64,000 nucleotides of DNA, from the NCBI GenBank assembly GCA_030762175.1, contig CM060834.1, positions 34,377,501-34,441,500 on the forward strand. The letters are read 5' to 3'. A program made the position numbers and the translations under genes. This document shows positions 1 to 9,176 of the stretch, piece by piece. Within the stretch, counting starts at the first letter, position 1, and every line of letters starts with the position of its first letter. The notes beneath the pieces are model-generated. The model saw nothing but the letters and a program-made list of their open reading frames with translations. It was not told the origin of the DNA and did no database searches. The stretch is from Metallyticus violacea. Its lineage: Eukaryota; Arthropoda; Insecta; Mantodea; Metallyticidae.

Positions 1-206
1 TCGCCGGCTTTTTTCTGGGGTAAAAATCCTAAATATGTCTTCCTTCGGAAGAAAAGTAAAGCCGTGGGTCCTGTGTCGTAGATTTACGACATGTAAAACA
101 ACCTCAAGCCTGAAAGAAGAGGCTTCTGAGCAAAATTTATCGGCCGTTTTAATAGGACGCTGATGGCCTGAGATGTTAAAAAGCGTCCGTAAATAAACCT
201 AATAAA
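1..206 (+). repeat. SINE-B copy, 5' part outside window
   Basis: The sequence matches the body of the SINE copies at 9177-9475 (minus) and 53650-53872 (plus). Shared phrases are 'gtcgtagatttacgacatgt', 'agcctgaaag', 'gaggcttctgagcaaaattt' and the 3' phrase 'gatggcctgagatgttaaa' followed by 'aataaacc'. The tRNA-like head lies before the window start. It is a non-coding retroposon that would depend on a LINE reverse transcriptase for mobility. Confidence 0.75.
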
Positions 207-911
207 AAAAAAACATTCTGCCACTCCAGATCTAGGCTATCTCACCTTAGAGAGGAATACCTGCTCCACCGCCTTGTCTGCCAGCAGGGCACAGCGGCCT
301 CCGCCTTGCTAAATTTAATCAGGAAGTGTGACCACGAGAGCTCCTCTCCTCATAAAGGGCTGATTCTCATTTCACTTTCATCAGAGATCCTGACCTTCCC
401 CAAGTCCAGGTGGTTCCTGCCATAGAATTTTCCTGTTCCTTGACCCGTTGTCCAAATATTGTCTATCTCCATAGTTTCAAGCTCCTTTCTCACTTTGAAG
501 GCCCACGCCTTATTCCCTATCAATCTAGGTTGTTCTAGGAATCAGATTGCTCTAATTAAAAATTGATCTCTCAGAACAATTGGCACCCAATATTTCACCG
601 CTTTAATTCTATATTCCGCTCTCTGACTTATGGACCGTAATTTTCTTTTAATTATCTACCTACTGTAAAAATTCGTTTAAAATGCGTTTTCAACTGATCT
701 AGATTCTCCATTTGCCCCCCTCCCCTCAAATTTCCTCGTAAATTTGATCAGAGCGCCGTAACCCATTTGCAGTAAAATCACCACCAGATGTTGAATTTGC
801 AGAAATATTGGTTCTAAGATACGTATATTTTATGACCATACAAGCAGCTTTATATACGTACATAATTTCAATGGATAAAAACAAAATGTTACTTTAAAGG
901 TACCATTTCAT
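207..911. other. No recognisable feature
   Basis: AT-rich sequence with a moderately GC-rich start (about 230-420). No open reading frame reads as a known protein and no repeat partner was found in the window. Confidence 0.5.
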
Positions 912-1288
912 TCATGTGATATCTTTAAATCGATTAATGAAACGAAACAAACTTTTGAATTTTCACCAATCACACAGCCGGATTACGGAGTACAATTATC
1001 GAAAAAAAATATCAAATTCCTTTTATCACGTGACATGCATTTGTCTTGTAGCAGTATAGCCAACTTTATACCTCCACTATATAATTCCTGAATAAGCATC
1101 AGTGACCGCTTTTGCTAGAGAAGGGGGTAGCTATTGATAGCAACAAAGTAATACAATCATAACGCAAAATGGAGTGTTCTTCAAAGCGTTTTGGTGATCG
1201 TCAAATGTGCAAATTGATTTTATCATTGTAAATTCCAAACCACAGAACACAACAAAAAATGGAGACACTGCGTCTCTCTCTCTCTCCC

Positions 1289-1320
<32 letters not shown>

Positions 1321-1421
1321 ATCTTAGTAGAAAATGGAACGGTAGTGATTGCAATAGTCGACTTTTGTCCAATGCAGTCTCACGGTTTCATAAGTATAAC
1401 AAGTGTTAATATTTTGTGGGA
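912..1421 (+). repeat. Dispersed repeat R1, copy 1
   Basis: This block is the inverted counterpart of 28622-29141. Aligned by eye on opposite strands, the two share 'gccggattacggagt', the segment around 'tcagtgaccgcttttgctag', 'aacgcaaaatggag', 'aacggtagtgattgcaatag' and 'ataagtataacaagtgttaa' in the same order. The family is not recognised. No coding capacity and no convincing terminal inverted repeat is visible. A CT microsatellite sits inside this copy where the other copy has only ordinary sequence. Confidence 0.7.
1272..1320 (+). repeat. (CT)n microsatellite
   Basis: A run of CT dinucleotides with two CCC interruptions, located within repeat R1 copy 1. Short apparent reading frames on both strands here are artefacts of the tract. 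Confidence 0.95.
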
Positions 1422-1639
1422 GTAGGTATGCTGATCATAAGTTCCTTTGCATTATTCCCTTCATCCATAATTTTGCAAGACGGAGGTAGAGGACGCAGTG
1501 GTCGCTGCAGCAAGCCTAAGTTCGCATTGAGCTGACACGCTAAGAGGAGGAGGATATGTCATAATTGTGATCATATTGAAAGTAATATGTCTTTCTTGGT
1601 AATTTGTGAAACAAAAAAATAATTTTCTACGTGGATTTT
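1422..1639. other. No recognisable feature
   Basis: Unique-looking AT-rich sequence between repeat R1 and a decayed SINE. Confidence 0.5.
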
Positions 1640-1868
1640 TTGCAGTGTTTTCACAACTGAGGCATCAAAGGCGGTTGATGAAATATGAGAGGAAACTATA
1701 CATTGAAAAATGAATTTATATGGGCAGGAAGGATTCCAGGCATAAGCATAGGGTATTTGCTCGGTATCTGCCGTTGATGACTAGGAAAATCTGGGAAAAT
1801 ACCCTCTGTCAGGGAAGGTTTTGGCGGTATCGAATCACGAATTCATGCTTTAACAAGCTCGGCAACAC
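1640..1868 (-). repeat. SINE-A copy, strongly decayed
   Basis: Read on the minus strand it follows the SINE-A consensus seen at 11239-11502, 19336-19590 and 60925-61214. Landmarks on the plus strand in order are 'gaggcatcaaaggcggttga', 'gattccaggcataagcatag', 'gactaggaaaatctggg', 'ctctgtcagggaagg' and 'ggcggtatcgaat' (the B-box region). Many substitutions and small deletions mark it as an old insertion. Confidence 0.65.
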
Positions 1869-2479
1869 GTATAATTAAATGGATGCTTGTTAGTGTTTAG
1901 TCACGGTTTAAATACTTAATTTGTTAATGCCTTTGAGGCCTCCGGTTTTCAAACCACCGTTACGGAATTTTTATGACACAAGTGCTCGCAAACTCGGATT
2001 TACCTGCATTCAGTTTTGTATCATTTCCAGGATGCTGTAAGTAATTAATGGGAAAGTGCGTGTTATTTTTGCATTGGTTATTTTGACCGGTATGGTTGGC
2101 AGCATTGTTAGCTTCACTTCTGTACACTTGTTGATACATTCGTTCCCAGTGTACTATCGGCACTGAATGGGAGGAATTGTGTCAATAATGGCGGTTCCAT
2201 TAACGCAATGGACCAAAGAAGAACAAATAGATGTGTTTTGTGGTCGGAAGGGGTCAATCTGGCAGAAATTTATTGCAGCGTGCACCTTCAATATATTGTT
2301 AGCGACCTAACACAACGGTAAACAAACGAAACTAAAAACCGAGAATGTACCTTCTTTTTACTTATTTTATGTAGCATGCCCGTTTCAAGTAAATAATGTT
2401 ATTGTGTTATGCTTTGCTTGTATGTTTATATTGTGGAAATTATAACATGCTAAAATGATTACATCTGTTTCAAACAAAT
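1869..2479. other. No recognisable feature
   Basis: AT-rich sequence. The short minus-strand frame around 1960-2163 has no recognisable motif. Confidence 0.5.
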
Positions 2480-2705
2480 GTCGGCCTCGGTAATAGAGGA
2501 GTAGTGCTCTTCTCTGAACCCCAAGGTTCGTAGGTTCAGATGCGGTCGATCTCCATGTATTTATGAGGATGTGAAATCCAAACTGTGAGACCTTCGGGAG
2601 GGGGGCTTTAAGTCGTAGGCCCTATGTCGTAGATTTGTGGCACGTTAAAGAACTACATACCAGAAAAAACATTCCCTGGATAAAATTAAACGTCCAAGTA
2701 ATACC
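2480..2705 (+). repeat. SINE-C copy 1
   Basis: A tRNA-like head ('ggcctcggtaatagaggag' followed by B-box-like 'taggttcagatgc') is followed by a body containing 'cctatgtcgtagatttgtgg', 'cacgttaaagaacta' and 'ataccagaaaaaa'. The same order is seen at 49650-49840. The middle 'tgtcgtagattt..ggcacgttaaagaac' is also present in SINE-B, so the two families share a central domain. Confidence 0.7.
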
Positions 2706-3439
2706 TTAATTTCCAGTCAGATGGTGTTAGCCTTACTACGCTGTCATTCTACTATCTAGCAATGTAAATCTCCCATATAGGCGCCAATGTTTCAGAATGG
2801 AACGACAGGTGCCAAGTTGAGTCACGTGTTAAATACATATTAATAATATAAATGCTAAATAAATATAAATGAACAAAAGAGCTTATAAACAATAAACATG
2901 CACCTAAATATAATCTAATCATAAGCAAAGATATCTAACAATTCTAACTGTAGCTATAATTTAGAAACATTATTTTATAAACGTATTATTCAATAAATTG
3001 ATAGGTTATTGTGGGAAAGGAAGAAATACTTGTTACTTTCTCTATAAATGAATTTGGAGGTGTGTAACTTTATAGCTGTATGATAGCTGAATGCCATCTT
3101 GCTCGCTGGTCAATAAGAACCGTGAAACAGAAGTACAAAGTAGTCTGTGTCATCCTGCATTGAAATCAAATATTTTTGTTCAACGTTACTTTTGAGAGAT
3201 ATATCCTGAACAGGGCACACAATATACTTTTTTATGTATTAACCAATTTCGTGAAAAAGAAAAGTAAACTGTTGGCATGGTAGAGAAAGGCCTATCTATC
3301 GACCTCCTAAAAACCCAAACTTTACCTTTCTCTTACTATTACAATGGTAAAGTCAAAAAAACTTGAGGACTCAGCGGGAATTTGAATATCATTATAACAT
3401 TTGATGGCTCACAAATATATTTCATGTGACATGTATTAA
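2706..3439. other. No recognisable feature
   Basis: AT-rich sequence with no identifiable coding or repeat content, ending at the 3' edge of the Penelope-like element. Confidence 0.5.
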
Positions 3440-3506
3440 GATAGATAATAATACTTCTTAGGCTTTCACGGGTGGGCGTTAAAATTAAAACAGTTAAAAT
3501 CTTTCG

Positions 3507-3581
3507 GGCTATTTTGCTGTGGTCCATGCCGACATAGCTTTCACCAAATACTGCGGTTGGCATCATCAGTGGACTATAGCC
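3507..3581 (-). ncRNA. Hammerhead-ribozyme-like motif in Penelope 3' region
   Basis: On the minus strand the conserved box CTGATGA (plus 3563-3569) is followed by a possible stem II (GCCAA/TTGGT around a 9-nt loop), then GAAAGCTA (minus-strand motif at about plus 3535-3542). Outer stem I can form from GGCTAT (plus 3576-3581) and ATAGCC (plus 3507-3512), with CCA/GTC pairing inside. The very short palindromic stem III (AGCT) resembles the minimal hammerheads known from Penelope-like elements and retrozymes. One extra U sits between the CUGAUGA box and stem II, so activity is uncertain. This is inference from motif order and base pairing. Confidence 0.5.
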
Positions 3582-3711
3582 ATACCTAACTGCTCAAAGA
3601 TGAAAGTATTGATCCGTCTCTTTCTGGTTTTAGAAGACCGATCAATATTGCGTGTGTATCGGAAGGAGAGGGGAGGGAGCTGACAGTTGTTTGTTTGTAA
3701 TAATTGGTATC

Positions 3712-3960
3712 CTATGTGCTACTTAGGTGATATCCGCCGCCTGTGTTAAAATTGTTTGAATGTTGTATTTCCAATGCCTTCCTTCTGACTAGCTGAAAAA
3801 GCCTTGTGTTTTTGCAACTACTTCTGTTTTGCTAAAGTGTATGCCATGGCATTCATTTAGGGCATACTCTGCTACCGCAGATCGTTCAGGCTAATTAGGG
3901 ATAAAAGTAACGCTGATATTCCTACAATCGTTTTTAATCTATCTTCCAGTCATGCCTGTG
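3712..3960 (-). pseudogene. GIY-YIG endonuclease C-terminal fragment (Penelope-like)
   Basis: The minus-strand reading contains RSAVAEYALNECHGIHF, then a frameshift, then RRKALEIQHSNNFNTGGGYHL and a stop at 3712-3714. The SAVAEH-like motif and the terminal EIQ..NNFN..GG.RL-like signature are typical of the Penelope GIY-YIG domain, which nicks target DNA for reverse transcription. There are in-frame stops upstream and a frame change inside. The upstream half of the domain, with the GIY and YIG motifs themselves, is not recognisable. Confidence 0.75.
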
Positions 3961-3962
3961 TA

Positions 3963-5254
3963 CGAGGGTAAGTTCATAAGTTTCCGGCCTCGTCGATAAT
4001 GATTATCGCCTTCACGAAACCCTTATCTAGTGTCATACATTATCTGTTAAGTAAATAATTGCAGCTGTAACTTCCGCTCCGATGTGTTCATGTTCAGATA
4101 TGGTTGCATAAACAAGACTATGTGTAGAAGATTGTGGCATGTTCAAAACAGAGTTTCGAGCTGTTATTAAGTTCTTCACAAAAGAAGGACTTACTCCAAA
4201 TGAAAGTAAACAGCGGTTGGACAGTGTATATGGAAAAATACCCTCCCACTCATATTCTACCGTAAAATAATGGACGAAACTTTTTCGAATGAGTCGAGAA
4301 AGCATTGAAGACGAAGAGCATTTAGGCCGGCCCTTGGAGGTGCTCACTCTTGAAAACATCGCTCCTGAGGAAGAAAAAATTATGGTAGATCGTCAGCTCA
4401 AAGTTACCGAAATAGCAGCAACGTTGGGTCTTTCTAAAACAACAATCCTTCGAATTATTCATGAACTTTTAAACTTGACTAAGGTAAGTGCAAGATGGGT
4501 GCCTAGACATTTTCCTCAGTCCAAAAGCAGCAACGAGTCATTTCTTGTCAGACATTTTTGGAGCTCTGCCGTGGCTACGAGAGAGAAGTTCTGCAAACCA
4601 TTGTTATAACAGATAAAGCTATGGTCCTCTACTATGATCCCTTGTCCAAAAGAGAATCAATGAAGTGGCGTAAACCTGGTGAAGCACCGCCTCTAAAGTT
4701 CAAGGCCACTCAGTCAACCAAGAAGATCAGGGCCACAATCTTTGGGACTGTGAAGGAATACTCTTCATTGACTTCAAGGAGCAGAATACCACAGTAAATG
4801 GGGAGTACTATGATGGCCTACTGCACAGACTACGTGCTTCCATCAAAGAGAAAAGGCAAGGAAAGTTGAGTGGTGCTGTGCGCCTTCTTCACGACAGCGT
4901 GCCTGTTCACACAGTTCTTGTTGCAAAGGAAGCTGTGAAGAAATATGGCTTCAAGGACGTTGACCATACCCCCTACAGCCCAGATCTAGCTCCCAATAAC
5001 CATTTCCTCTTTTCAAAACTCAAGATGGGCCTTCGAGGAAGGAAACTGATGTGTGATGAAGAAGCGATGAATGCTGTTTATGCCCATTTTGCAGACAAGA
5101 CTTCTGACTATTTGGGAGGGGGGGTTGAAATGTTAATTCAAAGATGTGAGAAGTGTATTGCAATAAAGGGTAACTATAATGAAAAGTGAAATATATTTTT
5201 TGTGTTTATCATACCTAGAAAATGTTAGGCCAGAAACTTATGGACCTACTCTCG
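3963..5254 (+). mobile_element. Mariner element A, copy 1, near full length with TIRs
   Basis: Terminal inverted repeats of 28 bp, starting 'cgagggtaagttcataag' at 3963-3990 and matched in reverse at 5227-5254 (24 of 28 positions agree), enclose a single transposase pseudogene. A TA dinucleotide flanks each end (3961-3962 and 5255-5256), the normal mariner target duplication. The 1.29 kb length is typical of mariner. It is inserted in a Penelope-like element, so it is the younger of the two. A second, 5'-truncated copy lies at 16028-17247 in the opposite orientation. Confidence 0.93.
4139..5189 (+). pseudogene. Mariner transposase, broken (D34N, stop, frameshifts)
   Basis: About 350 codons. 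The N-terminal helix-turn-helix part reads MFKTEFRAVIKFFTKEGL and, later, LKVTEIAATLGLSKTTIL and KVSARWVPR. The catalytic part shows VITDKAMVLYYDP (first Asp), LLHDSVPVH (second Asp) and YSPDLAPNNHFLF. The third catalytic position, 34 residues after the second Asp, is Asn (codon 4998-5000) where mariners have Asp. An in-frame TAA lies at 4268-4270, the frame changes between about 4505 and 4560, and a single T is missing near 4743 compared with the second copy. It ends MLIQRCEKCIAIKGNYNEK then TGA at 5187-5189. It cannot make an active enzyme. Confidence 0.93.
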
Positions 5255-5256
5255 TA

Positions 5257-5468
5257 TATTAGAAAAACCTTGGGTTGTAGACTTGTGTAGTGCTTAGAAC
5301 GGATGGCTCTGTCATATCTTTTTTGCTATATCCATTGGTCTTAAAAAAGTGGAGATAGTTTAGTTCATGTTTAAGATGTTCTGGTTCTATGATGGTTTTA
5401 GCTGTGTGACCTTGATCCTTTCGATTTGTCCTCAACGTTTGTTTCGCAGTGCTACACCTTACTGGCAA
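5257..5468 (-). pseudogene. Penelope-like reverse transcriptase C-terminal fragment
   Basis: The minus-strand frame contains KQTLRTNRKDQGHTAKTI, IEPEHLKHELNYLHFFKTN and GYSKKDM. This corresponds to the thumb/connector region of Penelope-like RTs, where a run of basic and Cys/His residues is followed by L..E...L...L..NGY. It ends at the TA where mariner A is inserted, and the GIY-YIG part resumes at 3960. The recognition rests on motif memory and the linked GIY-YIG fragment. Confidence 0.65.
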
Positions 5469-5484
5469 TGGCTGTGCCGATTCA

Positions 5485-6515
5485 GAATCTCGCCAAATGT
5501 GAAATGCGCTCTATCATACGGTTTCTAAATGCATAAGGTACATTCCGACAAAATTGTTTGTGTTTACGGAGAGATTATGAATTGACAAAATATAATGAAG
5601 TGGTGCTGCAAATTCTCTAAAGGCAGGATTGATGTTCATGACGAACGGCAAGCCCTCTGTGCTCTCAGATGACCTAGTATAACTGGGAAATAAATTCTTG
5701 CAAGTCGGTGCGTAACAACAAGAGAATTGCAGAACATCATTTCTGAAGTACTTAAAGCCACGGTTCATGAAGCAGTGACTCAAACATTTGGCTACAGAAA
5801 ATTATGTGCTCGCTGGATGTCCAAAAGTCTAGATAGATTATACAGTCGACTTCCTTAAACGCTGTGCAAAAGAAGATGAATTTCTGAACTCCTTTGGGAT
5901 AAATCTGGGTTTTTTACCACATACCTGAATCTAAGAAAGTTACTTCAGTGGCGCTATATTCATTCCCTTAAGGAATAAACAATGAAAACCTTCATTTCAA
6001 CAAGAAAACCATGGCAGCACCGTTATCTAGGACGGACGCGATATTCTTCTAGTTGAATTCACGTTTGCTGGCACAATAATTAATACTACCGCATATAGTC
6101 AGACCTTCGAAAGACTTCCATGTGCCATTCAAAACAAAAGCAGGGGAATTGTTGACACGTGGTGTACGTCTGCTTCATGGCAACGCGATACCGCATACAA
6201 TGCTTCTGGAACGATTCCAGTCGGGGGTTTTCGCGCTCAGCCGCGGACCTTGCGCCAAGCGATTTTCACTTTTCGCTACTTGAAGCAGCATTTTGATGGT
6301 CAATGATTTGATGATGGTGAGATAGAAGAAGTAAAGAGGTAGTTAAAGAGGCAAGGGCACGCTTCTCTGACACTGGAATATAGAAATTAGTATTGAGATC
6401 TTGACAATGAAGTACCTAAGTATGAAGCAGTCAATTATTTATATCGGACTTTTTGTCAAATAAACGTTATGTGGAATGCATGTATTTTTCTATCTTTACT
6501 TCCTGTACACGCCTA
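5485..6515 (+). pseudogene. Mariner transposase relic B, old and highly decayed
   Basis: Three-frame reading recovers a whole mariner transposase in order: SKGRIDVHDERQALCAL (HTH linker), RELQNIISEVLKATVHEAV, TQTFGYRKLCARWMSKSL (the KLCARWVP-type motif), then GVRLLHGNAIPHTMLLERF (second catalytic region, Gly in place of Asp) and DLAPSDFHFSLLEAAF with the third Asp near 6264. Numerous stops and frameshifts separate the pieces. Sequence and motifs differ from mariner A, so it is a separate lineage. TIRs were not identified; the ends are estimates. Confidence 0.82.
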
Positions 6516-7319
6516 GTACCAAATTTGAAGGATGATGGTGTAGGGCAGATGCATAAATCCGAAATAAGGAATGCCTCAGTTGCAAGTTATAAACCATGGT
6601 AGTTTTTCATATTGAAGCAGGAAATAATGCTGCCTATATTAATTTTATAACCTGAGGCTACAGAGTTATATTTATAAAGGCATTATATTTTATAAGGATA
6701 ATTGCTATGTATAGGTATAAGAAAATCATTTAGAGATAGGTATAATAGAAATAGAAATAATTTGTAACATACAAAAGAGTTTTGTATACATTTTGTGTAA
6801 AATATGTGAGAAAGACGAATGTATACCTGACGACTCTCCACTGACTGACCGCTCCTTAGACAAGGCTGAAGAAAGGGTAAACTATCTTTTGTTAGGTCAC
6901 GAACATTCTACCCAGGAAATACTTAGGAGTTGACAATAAGAGAAACATGTGGCCATAACGGGACAGTGTTTAACAAAGTCAGAGGTAGCAATAATTTAAG
7001 AGAAAATGAAAATGTCAGAACGGAGACGAAAATGTTTTATTACAGGAAAGCCGAAAACACGTGCTTAATCTCTAGGAACATTTAGGAATCTACGAACTAA
7101 GGAAGGCAAAAGATTTTCAATAGAAATCAGAATATAAGGAAAGTGCCGAAATTTACGACAGCTTGTTCTGGGAAAATTCAAGTTCGTGGGAAGACCTTAG
7201 ATCAGGGGGGAAAGAATAATTCTAGCCAATGACGAACATGTAACACAGAAATAGATAAAATACGAGGGAATTTAATTTAGCGAAAGGCGTGGCGATGTAG
7301 TAGAAAAACTAGAGTACAG
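6516..7319. other. Purine-rich AT-rich stretch, possibly LTR 5' part
   Basis: No reading frame or repeat partner was recognised. It precedes the LTR-like end at 7320-7727 and may include the rest of that LTR, but a 5' boundary could not be placed. Confidence 0.35.
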
Positions 7320-7727
7320 AAGTCAGAGGGGAAATTCACGCATTCGGTAGAGACGCATTCAGAGGCGCATTTTCACACTCGTAGAAGTCGGACATTCATA
7401 GATTCACATTTAGACATTCAGTAGAAATACATTCACAGATTTACACTCACACATTCATAGATTCAGAGGGACATTCAGACATCCAGATATTCACTCAGGA
7501 AGCCAGTCTAAGTGAGTAGTGAGGTCAGCTACGAGCCGTCAGGAAGTAACCTGCTAAGTTATTAAATAAATTAAATGTTCAAACAGTGCCGGACTTATTA
7601 ATACAGCGAACAATCTCCTTCCCCCCCCTAACGACTTTCAAGTCGTTAAAAACAGTCCAAATTTACCCTGAGAACACACCCATCAATCCCCCCCTATAGT
7701 GGAACCCCCAAAATAAGAACCGTTCCA
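7320..7727 (+). repeat. 3' part of a long terminal repeat (LTR)
   Basis: The stretch ends in a C-rich segment and 'cgttcca' immediately before a tRNA-Lys-like primer binding site. The phrase 'gtgccggacttattaatac', the polyC at 7621-7629 and 'tatagtggaaccccc' resemble LTR ends of insect Ty3/gypsy-type elements. No gag or pol reading frame follows, so this is either a fragment or a badly decayed 5' LTR plus leader. The type of element is inference from the PBS position. Confidence 0.5.
7351..7500 (+). repeat. Degenerate 'acattca/gattcac' short repeats
   Basis: The motif ACATTCA or a close variant recurs about every 10-25 bases (acattcatagattcaca, agacattcag, tacattcacag, cacattcatag, ggacattcagaca). 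Spacing is irregular. It sits inside the presumed LTR. Confidence 0.6.
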
Positions 7728-7731
7728 AATT

Positions 7732-7750
7732 TGGCACCCAACTGTGGGGC
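7732..7750 (+). other. Primer binding site, tRNA-Lys-like
   Basis: 'tggcacccaactgtggggc' starts with TGG (complement of tRNA CCA) and resembles the complement of the 3' end of insect tRNA-Lys (TGGCGCCCAACGTGGGGC), with a few differences. Its place just after an LTR-like end supports the assignment. Confidence 0.6.
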
Positions 7751-8095
7751 CAATACAATAACCGTTTCAATATACAACAATAGTACAAGGGCAGTTAACC
7801 TGTCAACTTGCAGGCGTAATCACGAGGAGTTGGAAAACAAACTCCACTAATGCAATGAAGATTGCGTGCCGTGTATCTGACTTGATTAGTCCTGAGTGTT
7901 AATGGAGTGAAGACATTGAACCAGCCCGAGTGAAATGTCGTATACAGTTGCTAAACTTACTGCCACGTTGTCATGACTGCATTGAAACTAGGGGTCCCAG
8001 AAACTGGTATAAACGTTTTCATAGATTATGAAAGTTGAGCAAGCATAATAAAATTATTACATTTATAAACAAAGATTCATAAGTTAGAAATATCG
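7751..8095. other. No recognisable feature
   Basis: This could be the leader of the LTR element but holds no visible gag frame. Confidence 0.4.
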
Positions 8096-8350
8096 CCATG
8101 GGTGGACGAGGTCATTAAGGCGCGAACTCGTGAGCGGAAGTTCTGGTGTTCGAATCCCACCAGGACCGTCCTCCCTGACTAAGTTTTTTTTTCCAGGTTT
8201 TCCTCAGTGCCCATAAATGGCAAATGCCAACATGTACCCTAAACTTAGGCCTGGAGCGTTTCCCTCCTTAAAAAAAATTCCTTCCCCAATTTATCATTTC
8301 ATCTCATGTATCATCAGTGTCCATCGCCTGTGGTGCTTCACTACTTAAAA
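8096..8350 (+). repeat. SINE-A copy, 3' end cut by an inverted-repeat element
   Basis: The head 'gtggacgaggtcattaaggc' (A-box) and 'gtgttcgaatccc' (B-box) resemble a tRNA-Leu or tRNA-Ser with its long variable region. The body follows the family: 'ggtttt-cctcagt', 'aaatggcaaatgcc', 'accctaaacttaggcctgga', 'tcatcagtgtccatcgcctg'. The expected 3' end (cgggcgttaaacacc) is missing because the inverted-repeat element starts at 8351. Confidence 0.85.
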
Positions 8351-8469
8351 CACTTAATATTACAGGTAATACAAAGTCTGGAGCTCCAGTCCCGAGCCAT
8401 TCCCGAGCGGTAGCGGAGAAAGCCGAGGGTAGTGCTACTTTCACAGATATACCTAGATAATACAACATT

Positions 8470-8545
8470 TTAAAGCTTGATAGCGCAGATGGTTATAGCG
8501 TCATACTATAGGTATAAGATAGGATTGGAATCCTCACGGCCTGAA
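8470..8545 (+). repeat. tRNA-like SINE-D head
   Basis: 'gatagcgcagatggttatag' resembles an A-box and 'ggattggaatcc' a B-box at tRNA-like spacing. It is similar to the minus-strand tRNA-like head at 9086-9167 (same 'agcgtca' and 'aag' landmarks). The acceptor stem does not close well, so this is a SINE head and not a tRNA gene. Confidence 0.5.
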
Positions 8546-8570
8546 ATTTTTTTAGGGGGGGGGAGTTAAG

Positions 8571-8675
8571 GAGATTTTCCACCATTACAACTATTTACCA
8601 CGACACCATCCACTATAATTTCATATTTCAGACTATTTTCCTGCTGGAATCAAAAGAGATTTTCCACCATTACAA
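8571..8675 (+). repeat. Direct repeat pair, 20-bp perfect core
   Basis: 'gagattttccaccattacaa' occurs at 8571-8590 and 8656-8675, 85 bp apart; the similarity continues for a few bases (tatttacc/gatttacc). Confidence 0.85.
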
Positions 8676-8717
8676 TGATTTACCTGTCCCTATCAATTTA
8701 TATTTATGAAAAGAAGA

Positions 8718-8745
8718 CAAGCGTAGGCCTGAGGGCCTACGCTTG
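8718..8745. repeat. Perfect 12-bp hairpin, 4-nt loop
   Basis: 'caagcgtaggcc' at 8718-8729, loop TGAG, and its exact reverse complement at 8734-8745. It is GC-rich compared with its surroundings and sits inside the inverted-repeat element. It could be a transcript terminator or a chance palindrome. Confidence 0.8.
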
Positions 8746-9085
8746 CCGCAGCAAACTACTGGGATCATCAGTTTCTAGAATTTATTCGATTCCAATTAGA
8801 CAACGCGTGGTAAAAAGTGAATAACTCAGTTTTGTAATAAGCAACAACATATTGTACCCAGAAAGTTACGGAGGATATCACATAAATTACGTTACGTTTA
8901 ACAAAAATAATTATACATGCAACGTTTATACTGTTACAAGCATTCCGTTCATCTTCCGTTCGGGACTGGAGCTCGGCTTTCTCCGCTGTAGCTCGGGACT
9001 GCAGCTCCAGAATTTGTACTACCTGTAACGACAAGTGTTTAAATACTATCACATAAAAATTAGAAATGAAAAATGACTTGAAAAA

Positions 9086-9167
9086 TTCTGGTCACGTTTG
9101 GGATTCAAACCAGAGATCTTCAGCCTTCCGGTTTGACGCTTTAGTAACTGAACAACCGGTCCTCGTT
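9086..9167 (-). repeat. SINE-D head, 5' side disrupted by SINE-B insertion
   Basis: On the minus strand, 'ggttgttcagttactaaagc' (A-box region) and 'ggtttgaatccc' (B-box) are spaced as in a tRNA. It resembles 8470-8545. The SINE-B at 9177-9475, with its target duplication, lies immediately 5' of this head on the minus strand, so its first bases may continue beyond 9484. Confidence 0.5.
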
Positions 9168-9176
9168 CAAGCATGG

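Larger units (their letters stand above)
3440..5475 (-). mobile_element. Penelope-like retroelement, 3' part, split by a mariner
   Basis: Read on the minus strand, 5468-5257 encodes the C-terminal end of a Penelope-like reverse transcriptase, and 3960-3712 encodes the C-terminal half of a GIY-YIG endonuclease domain. These are followed by a 3' region with a hammerhead-like motif (3507-3581). This domain order, RT then GIY-YIG, is characteristic of Penelope-like elements. The mariner at 3963-5254 is inserted at a TA between the two coding pieces. The N-terminal RT is absent; an older mariner begins just beyond 5475. The 3' boundary near 3440 is estimated. Confidence 0.72.
8351..9037. mobile_element. 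Non-autonomous inverted-repeat element (MITE-like)
   Basis: Position 8351-8397 ('cacttaatattacagg ... cagtcccgagc') is repeated in reverse at 8991-9037, with 40 of 47 positions matching. The similarity continues inward to 'gcggagaaagccgag' on both sides. The interior has no transposase. It holds a tRNA-like segment, a pair of direct repeats and a perfect 12-bp hairpin. The inverted repeats give a minus-strand frame with repeated ELQSRATAEKAELQSRT, which is probably fortuitous. The superfamily is unknown and no target duplication could be fixed. Confidence 0.6.

Noticed and set aside
5514..5783. 89-codon minus-strand frame
   Set aside because: It is a shadow of the mariner relic B, whose motifs are on the plus strand.
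8760..8790. Another CTGATGA box on the minus strand (cat-cat-cag phrase at 8765-8772)
   Set aside because: No GAAA box or stem II follows at the right distance, unlike the three hammerhead-like sites.
8470..9167. tRNA genes
   Set aside because: A- and B-box-like segments are present at 8470-8545 and 9086-9167 but the acceptor and anticodon stems do not fold cleanly, and both are similar to each other as SINE heads.
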